Below, piece after piece: positions 1 to 5,344 of a stretch of 7,044 nt of DNA. The stretch is from Bacteroidota bacterium (GTDB taxonomy: Bacteria; Bacteroidota; Bacteroidia; Chitinophagales; Chitinophagaceae), in contig JAEWIW010000046.1 of NCBI GenBank assembly GCA_023386855.1, positions 1-7,044 of the forward strand, given 5' to 3'. The stretch's first letter is position 1; every line of letters begins with the position of its first letter. Position numbers and translations under genes: made by a program. The notes beneath the pieces are model-generated. The model searched no databases and was not told the DNA's origin. It worked only from the letters and a program-made list of their open reading frames with translations.

Positions 1-2485
1 GAGCCAGGATGATCCCTGCACCATAACCATAATGCCAACGGTCCGATTTCTCCCCCTTCAACCATACTCTTCCCTGGTCGGCAAATCCAAAAATGCCCAT
101 CCTTCCCTTGTACAGCCAGCTTTTGACATTGAAGAGGTATTGCAATTCATTGTTGTTATGGTAAGCGGTTTGTCCCCAGAATCTTTCTCTCCTGAACCCC
201 CTCAGCAACCTGCCGCCGATATTGTTGAGCTGGTAAAACTCGGGGTCACCGGAAACGGTGGCTGCACCATTATTAACCGACAACACAAAATGTTCATTCA
301 AAGGTATGTACACCCTAACGGTTCCTTCAAAGTTGGTGAAGGAGTTGGGCTCATTCAGGTTGCGTACCCTTTTAATTGATGCCGCCGCACTCAGGCCTTT
401 CGATGGTAACAGTGCATCATCAAGAAGATTATAGGCATACATTATTGAAGCACCGCCAAAATGTTTGCGGGTAAAACTTGAATTATAATTATTGTATAGA
501 AAGTCTTTGGTGAGAAAACGGTCGGGATCATTGACGAGTTTTATTGTTTCATAGAATGGTGTAAGAATGATACTTCCATGCTTCCCAACGGCATGACCAA
601 ACCCTATCGATGCAGTGCCCTGCCTGCTGCGGATGCGATGGTAATCGATATTATCACTCCTGATTTCTGTTTCATTGCCCAATCCATAGAAGTTGGTCCA
701 CCTGATCCAGTCGTACCCTGCATTCAGCACCAGGTCCCAGTTGCCGATAAGTTGGTGAATGATGCCTTCATACCCTGCATGAAAAGATTTTTGCTGAACA
801 GAATACCGCGCATAGAATACATGCTTGTTCGCAAAAGGATCACGCCTCCATTTATTCTGCAGGATCTTGTAATTGACACCAACATAGATGCGGTCTTCAC
901 GGCTATAATATAACGATGGTCCCCATCCTGATTTACTGTAGGTGAAATCATCGTATTTAAATTCATGGATGGAAGAATCATTAGATAAATGAAACCTAAC
1001 TGAGCGATTCTTATCAATGCGCTGGTTACGGCTATCATAAACATGAACAAGTGAAGCCTTTTGTATCTGGTATTCATCCTGGCCTGGTCCACCTATAACG
1101 CGGATCCTGATAGGGGTATTTATATTACCGATATCGAATTTATCCTTTCCATCTATACCATAAATTCTCAATTCATTGGTTATACCTGGCGAGAAAGAAC
1201 GGGAATAGAAAGGGTTCGATTCATCATCGGAATATACTTTAAGACTGATGTTTCCTCCTGGCAATTGACTGATCTCAAAACGTTCATCCTTTTTCGTTCC
1301 GGTTACATCCACTTCTTTTGAAATGAACTGGTAATACTTTAAAGCATACTGGTCAAGTTTATTTCTTCTCGACTTAAGCTTGCTGATGATCTCGTTACCG
1401 GATACTGGAAAAACTTCGGGCGGTAATTGTTTTATGGCATTTTCAATGACCTTGTCAGAGAGCGCAAGCTGAAGCGATTTAGCTTCATTGATCCATTGTT
1501 CCTGGGTTTTTTGATTGGCAAGATGCCGGTCAAGGTTTCTTGCAGGGTAATTGAAAGTGTTTACATTTTTAATTTTGTTATCGAACGACTGAAGATGGCC
1601 AATGCCTGCAGCATTCAGGATAACGCTCAACAAGATGCCATCGAATTTTGTATATGCCTGGTCGCGGTCGCGGGGGATAGGTTCATAAAGAGTTTTCACA
1701 CCTTGATGCGATGCATTACTGCCTGTTGAAGGGTCAACTTCAGCCCATCGCCACTGGTCTTCATGCCTTCCCCAGTCGCCGATGAACATATCGAATAACC
1801 TTGAACGTATGTATTGCTGCTGATCTACCTGGTTGGCATTATTCTTCAGTAAATGTTCAAGCAATTTATCGGTGCTGATGATATTTTTTGAATGCGCAAA
1901 ATTGGAAGCGGTCTCCCAGTTTTCATCAGGTCTTTGTTCAAAGAGGTAGAGCGTATTGGCGAAGTCTTTATTGAAGGTATCAAGGGCAGGTTGTTGAGGA
2001 ACATAGACTATCCTTGGCCAGGTATGGTAGATTCCTGCCGCTTCTGCCATTGGTGCTATAGTGATGGCTGAATAAGGATGAGCAATAGTGACCTGGTCAT
2101 TAATGATGGTTTCAATAAAGGTTTGCTGGAAGATATCCGGAAGTGCTTTGCCAAATGTTTTATCAATACTTCGTAAAACATATTCACGGTTATTGCGGTC
2201 GTGAAGTTTTAGGGAATGGCTTTGCCTTCCGCCACCTGCTTCGTAAGGTTTCAATCCTGCTGAGTCAAGGAAGAAAATGCTGAATCGAACAGGGATGGTC
2301 CATTCTTTCCGGTAATGTTTACCCAGCAGAAAAGTATGTAAGGATTCCTTTTTATACTGTGGCCCGGCGGCCATGGTATGGGTCGGAGAGGGAAGGGAAT
2401 CAATGGATTGCGCATTTACCCCAGCCATGGGAAACAGGCCTAGGAGGATGAAAAGTTTTCTGATAAGTACGTTGCAAGGCTTCAT
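1..2485 (-). CDS. BamA/TamA-family outer-membrane beta-barrel protein with large N-terminal domain (3' end outside window)
   Basis: The frame is open without interruption from ATG at 2485 to the left edge: 828 codons, with the stop beyond the window. Residues 1-25 form a Sec signal peptide (basic start, hydrophobic core LFILLGLF, likely cleavage after VNA). Residues about 233-278 carry the conserved stretch MFIGDWGRHEDQWRW followed by PIPRDRDQAY, which I recognise from large Bacteroidota surface proteins. Residues about 430-470 have a glycine/aspartate-rich beta segment (ELRIYGIDGKDKF, GGPGQDEY). From about 500 onward, aromatic alternating strands suggest an outer-membrane barrel. The last visible part (GIFGFADQGRVW, then WHYGYGAGIILA) matches the C-terminal strands of the BamA/Omp85 surface-antigen family, so only roughly 30-40 residues are probably missing. 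It is divergent from folC. A TTCTTTTG at 2499-2506 is one mismatch from a Bacteroidota -7 box. The role in membrane biogenesis or secretion is inferred; the substrate is unknown. Confidence 0.85.
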   Translation of the reverse strand, partial: MKPCNVLIRKLFILLGLFPMAGVNAQSIDSLPSPTHTMAAGPQYKKESLHTFLLGKHYRKEWTIPVRFSIFFLDSAGLKPYEAGGGRQSHSLKLHDRNNREYVLRSIDKTFGKALPDIFQQTFIETIINDQVTIAHPYSAITIAPMAEAAGIYHTWPRIVYVPQQPALDTFNKDFANTLYLFEQRPDENWETASNFAHSKNIISTDKLLEHLLKNNANQVDQQQYIRSRLFDMFIGDWGRHEDQWRWAEVDPSTGSNASHQGVKTLYEPIPRDRDQAYTKFDGILLSVILNAAGIGHLQSFDNKIKNVNTFNYPARNLDRHLANQKTQEQWINEAKSLQLALSDKVIENAIKQLPPEVFPVSGNEIISKLKSRRNKLDQYALKYYQFISKEVDVTGTKKDERFEISQLPGGNISLKVYSDDESNPFYSRSFSPGITNELRIYGIDGKDKFDIGNINTPIRIRVIGGPGQDEYQIQKASLVHVYDSRNQRIDKNRSVRFHLSNDSSIHEFKYDDFTYSKSGWGPSLYYSREDRIYVGVNYKILQNKWRRDPFANKHVFYARYSVQQKSFHAGYEGIIHQLIGNWDLVLNAGYDWIRWTNFYGLGNETEIRSDNIDYHRIRSRQGTASIGFGHAVGKHGSIILTPFYETIKLVNDPDRFLTKDFLYNNYNSSFTRKHFGGASIMYAYNLLDDALLPSKGLSAAASIKRVRNLNEPNSFTNFEGTVRVYIPLNEHFVLSVNNGAATVSGDPEFYQLNNIGGRLLRGFRRERFWGQTAYHNNNELQYLFNVKSWLYKGRMGIFGFADQGRVWLKGEKSDRWHYGYGAGIILA

Positions 2486-2520
2486 TCCGGGGTTAATGCA
2501 AAAGAAAAGCCATGGGGACA

Positions 2521-2555
2521 GTGACTAGTGAATAGTGATTAGTTGTTAGTGTTTT
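2521..2555 (+). repeat. Left arm of a heptad palindrome: five degenerate GTGATTA units
   Basis: Five consecutive 7-bp units based on GTGATTA lie at 2521, 2528, 2535, 2542 and 2549. The third is exact; the others deviate by one to three bases, the fourth being GTTGTTA. The array is the inverted counterpart of the TAATCAC units at 3974-4008. Joining the flanks across the IS at the ACT duplication gives a hairpin of about 31 bp (2521-2551 with 2564-2567 plus 3975-4001) that has three mismatches, three G-T pairs and a 12-nt loop. Confidence 0.8.
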
Positions 2556-2564
2556 AAACCAGTC

Positions 2565-2567
2565 ACT
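2565..2567. repeat. Left target-site duplication (ACT)
   Basis: The trinucleotide ACT directly precedes the left terminal inverted repeat and is repeated directly after the right one at 3972-3974. A 3-bp duplication is usual for IS3-family elements. A triplet match alone could be chance, but its exact position at both ends agrees with independently defined inverted repeats. Confidence 0.75.
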
Positions 2568-2592
2568 TGTCCGTCTCTGAAAAAAGTTGACC
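2568..2592 (+). repeat. Left terminal inverted repeat (IRL) of the IS
   Basis: This 25-bp sequence begins TGTCC and ends GTTGACC. It matches the reverse complement of 3947-3971 at 20 of 25 positions, with uninterrupted blocks CTGAAAA and GTTGACC. Its inner end overlaps the inverted repeat that precedes the orfA start codon. Confidence 0.85.
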
Positions 2593-2608
2593 AAAAAAGG
2601 CAACTTTT
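2582..2608 (+). promoter_or_regulatory. Hairpin directly upstream of the orfA start codon
   Basis: AAAAGTTG (2582-2589) and CAACTTTT (2601-2608) are perfect 8-bp inverted arms. Inside them CC (2591-2592) can also pair with GG (2599-2600), closing an A-rich loop. The right arm ends on the base before the orfA ATG (2609), and the AAAAAAGG stretch that could act as a ribosome-binding site (2593-2600) lies in the loop and stem. Seen in sequence: the inverted repeat. Inferred: folding could limit transposase translation, especially on transcripts entering from outside, as is known for several other insertion sequences. Confidence 0.55.
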
Positions 2609-3001
2609 ATGACACCTAAAAACAAGATTAAAACCAAGCGTTTTTTTAGTGAAGGCTTTAAGAAAGCCCTTGTTACTGAGTATGAAACGAGCAAGTTTAC
2701 TGTATTAGAGCTTGCTCGTCTGCATTCCATCAGCGAGGCAGTGATTTACCGATGGATTTATCGATATTCACGCTATCAAAGCAAGAACATTAAAATTGTG
2801 GAGATGGCAGACAGCAGTTCTCAAAAATTGAAGAATCTTCAAAAACGCATTGAAGAATTAGAACGTTCTCTTGGTCAAAAGCAGCTCAATATTGAATTTT
2901 TAGAAAAGATGATTGAGCTGGCTAAAGATCACTACAATATCGATATTAAAAAAAACTTCGGCACCCCACCATCGAATGGTTCCTCGCCAACAAACGGTTA
3001 A
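2609..3001 (+). CDS. IS3-family OrfA (transposase DNA-binding subunit)
   Basis: This 130-residue protein is the upstream IS3 ORF. Residues about 30-53 (FTVLELARLHSISEAVIYRW region) form a helix-turn-helix of the IS3/IS911 OrfA type, preceded by a basic N-terminus. Residues about 70-105 are a heptad-patterned coiled coil (LKNLQKRIEELE onward), the leucine-zipper multimerisation segment expected in OrfA. An AAAAAAGG stretch lies 8 nt before the ATG. The frame ends at TAA 2999-3001, but ribosomes slipping at 2950-2956 enter the orfB frame after codon 116. The last 14 residues, GTP/SNG-rich, are probably a low-importance tail of the unshifted product. In the family, OrfA alone binds the IS ends and modulates transposition. 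Confidence 0.92.
   Translation: MTPKNKIKTKRFFSEGFKKALVTEYETSKFTVLELARLHSISEAVIYRWIYRYSRYQSKNIKIVEMADSSSQKLKNLQKRIEELERSLGQKQLNIEFLEKMIELAKDHYNIDIKKNFGTPPSNGSSPTNG
2950..2956 (+). promoter_or_regulatory. Programmed -1 frameshift slippery heptamer A_AAA_AAC
   Basis: In the orfA frame the bases read as the third base of AAA, then AAA, then AAC: the X_XXY_YYZ form. Slipping back one base re-pairs both tRNAs and continues with CTT at 2956 in the orfB frame, which opens directly after TAA at 2947-2949. The predicted fusion is about 443 residues. A small perfect hairpin (ACCAT, loop CGA, ATGGT; 2968-2980) begins 12 nt downstream and may stimulate slippage. Confidence 0.85.
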
Positions 3002-3939
3002 TAAAAAGAAAGTTTTTATACAAGGCGGCTGGAATCACCAAACAAGCGGTTTCCAGGAAAAGACACAAGCAAAAGCGCTATACCAAAGAATTGGAGGATA
3101 AGTTGTTAGCCGATGCTCGTGTTATCCGAGAGGATCATCCCGGTTGTGGGGTTGAGAAGATATATCACACTCTTGCTCCTCCCTGGATAGGAAGAGATAA
3201 GTGTTGTCAGTTATTATTGAAGTCTGGATTTAGGCTGAAGAAACACGTAAACCGATGCAAAACAACCAATTCAGTAAAAAGCCGGTATCAAAACCTGATT
3301 GAAGGAATGTTACTTACAAATAAAAATCAGTTATGGCAAAGTGATATCACCTATTTCGAAACAGGAGGCCGATGGTTTTACCTGGTTTTCATAATAGACG
3401 CATACACCAAAGTAATTGTAGGATACAGTGCAAGTGAGAATCTGAAGGCTAATTCCAATATAGCAGCACTTAAAATGGCATTTAAAAGCCAGGGCATCAC
3501 TGCATTAAATAATCTGATACACCATTCGGATTATGGAAGTCAATACCATCAAAATGAATACATCGAAATGTTGAACCAAAAAAGCATTCTAATTAGCATG
3601 GGTCGAAAAGGGCAGGAGAATGCATATGCGGAGCGAATCAACGGGACGATAAAAAATGAGTATTTGAAATCAAAATCTCCTCGAACACTTAATGAATTAA
3701 AACGGGTATTAAAAAACAAAGTAGATCACTATAACAACAAGCGAATACATAAATCTTTACCCAACAAGCGAACCCCAAAACAATTTGAAAATGAATTATT
3801 AAATTTAACCACCCAGAAAAGGCCAAAGGTGATAGTTTATACCGATGGTAAACCAAACCTCAAAGCGGCATTGAGCCGCATTGAGGTTTACCCAGAAAAG
3901 GACCTTCAGGCTCCAGTTTGCCCGATGGTTTATAATTAG
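2950..3939 (+). CDS. IS3-family OrfB: DDE transposase catalytic region, made mainly as an OrfAB fusion
   Basis: The frame opens after TAA 2947-2949 and runs to TAG 3937-3939. No ATG, GTG or TTG occurs before TTG 3091, so frameshifted fusion with OrfA is the likely route; an independent TTG-3091 start would give 282 residues. Numbered from that TTG, residues about 1-70 are the HTH_21-like linker region (HPGCGVEKIYHTL). The RNase H-fold rve core has catalytic D85 (WQSDITYF), D147 (HHSDYGSQY) and E181 (NAYAERINGTIKNEY), followed by YNNKRIHKSLPNKRTPKQF. The spacing between the second D and E is 33 residues rather than the common 35, the two residues being lost just after RKG. After the core there is an extra tail of about 45 residues (TQKRPKVIVYTDGKPN to CPMVYN) that I do not recognise. 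The frame appears intact. Confidence 0.92.
   Translation, partial: KKLRHPTIEWFLANKRLIKRKFLYKAAGITKQAVSRKRHKQKRYTKELEDKLLADARVIREDHPGCGVEKIYHTLAPPWIGRDKCCQLLLKSGFRLKKHVNRCKTTNSVKSRYQNLIEGMLLTNKNQLWQSDITYFETGGRWFYLVFIIDAYTKVIVGYSASENLKANSNIAALKMAFKSQGITALNNLIHHSDYGSQYHQNEYIEMLNQKSILISMGRKGQENAYAERINGTIKNEYLKSKSPRTLNELKRVLKNKVDHYNNKRIHKSLPNKRTPKQFENELLNLTTQKRPKVIVYTDGKPNLKAALSRIEVYPEKDLQAPVCPMVYN
3855..3889 (+). other. 15-bp stem-loop inside the 3' end of orfB
   Basis: Bases 3855-3869 and 3875-3889 are inverted repeats matching at 14 of 15 positions (one A-A mismatch, 3864 with 3880), separated by a 5-nt ATTGA loop. Arm ends are AAACCTCAA and TTGAGGTTT with a GC-rich inner part (GCGGC/GCCGC). 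It lies 48 nt before the orfB stop and codes for the protein's unrecognised tail. No T-run follows, so an intrinsic terminator is not supported. Its role could be mRNA stability or attenuation, or none. Confidence 0.7.
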
Positions 3940-3946
3940 TAAAAAA

Positions 3947-3971
3947 GGTCAACCGTTTTCAGGGAAGGTCA
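3947..3971 (-). repeat. Right terminal inverted repeat (IRR) of the IS
   Basis: The reverse complement begins TGACC and shares the CTGAAAA and GTTGACC blocks with the left end (20 of 25 identical). On the plus strand the motif AGGTCAAC occurs twice in direct orientation, at 3946-3953 and 3966-3973. The second copy runs two bases past the IS end, so it is partly coincidental. IRR starts 8 bases after the orfB stop codon. Confidence 0.85.
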
Positions 3972-3974
3972 ACT
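3972..3974. repeat. Right target-site duplication (ACT)
   Basis: This ACT directly follows the right inverted repeat and matches 2565-2567. Removing the IS and one ACT copy restores a continuous heptad palindrome across the junction, which independently supports these boundaries. Confidence 0.75.
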
Positions 3975-4008
3975 AATCACTAGTTACTAATCACTAATCA
4001 CTAATCAC
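3974..4008 (-). repeat. Right arm of the heptad palindrome: five TAATCAC units
   Basis: Five 7-bp units start at 3974, 3981, 3988, 3995 and 4002. Four are exactly TAATCAC and the second is TAGTTAC. Across the insertion, the CAGTCAC just left of the IS (2560-2566) resembles a sixth, degenerate unit. Read on the minus strand the unit is GTGATTA, the same as the left arm, so the two arrays are inverted. The exactness of these units contrasts with the more decayed left arm. Confidence 0.85.
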
Positions 4009-4057
4009 ACTTATCTTTTAATGTCTTAGGAGTAAGTGCATTGTGTATTTTTGTTTC
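3975..4057. other. Right half of the divergent intergenic region, folC leader
   Basis: Between the IS end and folC there are 83 bases holding the right heptad array, an A/T-rich stretch and a -7-like box. I see no ORF, RNA gene or riboswitch. The IS has displaced this segment 1.4 kb from its original neighbour at 2567. Confidence 0.75.
4046..4053 (+). promoter_or_regulatory. Candidate Bacteroidota -7 box (TATTTTTG) for folC
   Basis: TATTTTTG matches the Bacteroidota TAnnTTTG -7 consensus exactly and ends 4 bases before the ATG at 4058. Transcription would then start at or very near the initiation codon, giving a leaderless or almost leaderless mRNA. I see no clear -33 TTTG at the expected distance, so this rests on one element only. 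Confidence 0.4.
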
Positions 4058-5344
4058 ATGACCTACCAGGAAACAATTGAATTCCTATTTAACAGGCTTC
4101 CTTTATTTAGCCGTGTTGGCGCTTCAGCCATTAAACCAGGCCTCGATAATATCCGGCAGCTTTGTCAGATACTGGGCAATCCACATCATCAATTTAAAAG
4201 CATTCATGTAGCCGGTACCAATGGTAAAGGTTCAACTTCTCATATGATCGCTGCGATCCTCCAGTCTGCAGGTTACAAAACCGGGCTTTATACTTCGCCA
4301 CACCTAAAAGATTTCCGGGAACGAATTAAAGTGAACGGTAAAATGATTCATGAAGATGAAGTGACCGGCTTCACGGAAAAGATTCTTCCATTTATACCTT
4401 CTATTGACCCTTCTTTCTTTGAGATTACGGTGGCCATGGCCTTTGATCATTTCAGCAAACAAACAATCGATGTTGCGGTAATTGAAGTTGGACTTGGTGG
4501 CAGGTTAGACAGTACCAATATCATTGAACCAGTGTTATCCGTTATCACCAATATTGGCTGGGATCATATGAACCTGCTGGGTGATACGCTTCCAAAAATT
4601 GCCGGTGAAAAGGCAGGGATCATCAAACCCGGGATTCCAGTTGTAATCGGTGAAACCAGGGAAGAAACAAAACCTGTGTTTGATCATTCAGCAGCCGAAA
4701 ACCATGCTCCTATTTTTTATGCCGACCAGCTCAGGTATGCTGCAGAATGGAAGCAGCAAAACGGGAGCCTGGATGTATGGATCCAGGAAGGACAATCAAC
4801 AGAAAGAAAACATTACCAGCTCGATCTCCCGGGTGTTTACCAGTTAAAGAACCTGGTAACCGTATTGGAGGCTGTTCACCAACTCAGGTTGTCCGGCTTT
4901 GATATCGAAGAATCCCATTTGCTTGAAGGACTTTCCCATTCCAGAAAAATAAACGGGCTTCATGGGCGATGGCAGCTTTTACAAAAAGATCCAAGGGTTA
5001 TCGTTGACGTTGCCCATAATGAAGATGGTATAAAACAATTGCTGGCACAACTGGAGATGACCGATTACCAGCAACTGCATCTCGTTATAGGAATGGTGAA
5101 AGATAAAGAGGTTGATAAAGTACTTGGTCTATTACCCAGGGAAGCTGTTTATTATTTTACCAAGGCACAGATCCCACGTGCACTGGATGAACAGCAGCTC
5201 ATGGAAAAAGCATCGGCTTTCAGCCTGAAAGGGAATTGTTACCCAACGGTAGGAGAGGCTTTGAATAATGCATTAAATCATGCCAATAATAATGACCTGG
5301 TGCTGGTTTGCGGTAGTGTATTTGTTGTAGCCGAACTTTTATAA
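4058..5344 (+). CDS. folC: Bifunctional dihydrofolate synthase / folylpolyglutamate synthase
   Basis: FolC joins glutamate to dihydropteroate and then extends the glutamate tail of folates, using ATP in the cytoplasm. The 428-residue length is normal for the Mur-ligase-like FolC family. Visible motifs are the P-loop GTNGKGST (53-60), the SPHLKDFRERI segment (80-90), VIEVGLGGRLDSTN (141-154), TNIGWDH (164-170), GEKAGIIKPG (183-192), HGRW (302-305) and DVAHN (317-321) of the C-terminal domain, ending in VCGSVFVVAELL. I chose ATG 4058 because the following MTYQETIEFLF is the usual family N-terminus; the in-frame GTG at 4043 would add only MYFCF and overlaps the candidate promoter. It diverges from the outer-membrane gene and converges with the kinase gene, its TAA directly touching that gene's stop codon. 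No key residue appears missing. Confidence 0.96.
   Translation: MTYQETIEFLFNRLPLFSRVGASAIKPGLDNIRQLCQILGNPHHQFKSIHVAGTNGKGSTSHMIAAILQSAGYKTGLYTSPHLKDFRERIKVNGKMIHEDEVTGFTEKILPFIPSIDPSFFEITVAMAFDHFSKQTIDVAVIEVGLGGRLDSTNIIEPVLSVITNIGWDHMNLLGDTLPKIAGEKAGIIKPGIPVVIGETREETKPVFDHSAAENHAPIFYADQLRYAAEWKQQNGSLDVWIQEGQSTERKHYQLDLPGVYQLKNLVTVLEAVHQLRLSGFDIEESHLLEGLSHSRKINGLHGRWQLLQKDPRVIVDVAHNEDGIKQLLAQLEMTDYQQLHLVIGMVKDKEVDKVLGLLPREAVYYFTKAQIPRALDEQQLMEKASAFSLKGNCYPTVGEALNNALNHANNNDLVLVCGSVFVVAELL

Larger units (their letters stand above)
2486..2567. other. Left half of the divergent intergenic region, interrupted by the IS
   Basis: These 82 bases lie between the start of the outer-membrane protein gene and the left IS end. 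They hold the left heptad-repeat arm (2521-2555), an AT-rich TTTTAAACC spacer that would be the loop of the pre-insertion palindrome, and the left copy of the ACT target duplication. The natural continuation is at 3975 on the other side of the IS. I see no ORF or RNA gene here. Confidence 0.8.
2568..3971 (+). mobile_element. Complete IS3-family insertion sequence, 1404 bp
   Basis: The element is bounded by 25-bp imperfect terminal inverted repeats (20 of 25 positions identical), both beginning TG, and is flanked by ACT direct repeats. It carries orfA (helix-turn-helix plus coiled coil) and orfB (DDE integrase) in a -1 frame relation with an A_AAA_AAC slippery heptamer, the classic IS3 layout. 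Both frames are intact, so it looks potentially active. It is more A/T rich than the surrounding host genes. It sits in an intergenic region and interrupts no gene, but it splits a palindromic heptad repeat. I cannot assign an ISfinder name or a subgroup without a search. Confidence 0.93.

Noticed and set aside
724..1092. A minus-strand ORF of 122 codons starting MDQARMNTRYK.
   Set aside because: It is in another frame inside the large outer-membrane protein gene, whose own frame keeps family motifs on both sides. There is no sign of a real frameshift there.
32..1729. Several plus-strand ORFs of about 86-115 codons (32-379, 578-913, 1061-1321, 1427-1729).
   Set aside because: They lie opposite the uninterrupted 828-codon minus-strand outer-membrane protein frame, show no recognisable domain, and look like antisense shadows.
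1..2485. The suspicion that the left region holds a broken gene, because no full-length ORF closes there.
   Set aside because: Following the frame from ATG 2485 gives 828 sense codons to the edge, with the barrel motif in frame at the very end. The gene is merely cut by the window.
2913..3101. A 62-codon plus-strand ORF across the orfA/orfB junction.
   Set aside because: It overlaps both IS frames in the third frame and has no recognisable content.
3855..3889. The orfB stem-loop as an intrinsic terminator.
   Set aside because: No U-tract follows the stem, and the coding frame continues 15 more codons plus the stop.
3974..4008. The heptad repeats as a CRISPR array.
   Set aside because: Units are 7 bp with no spacers, and no cas genes are nearby.
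4043..4057. GTG at 4043 as an upstream folC start.
   Set aside because: It adds only MYFCF before the usual family N-terminus MTYQETIEFLF and overlaps the TATTTTTG promoter candidate.
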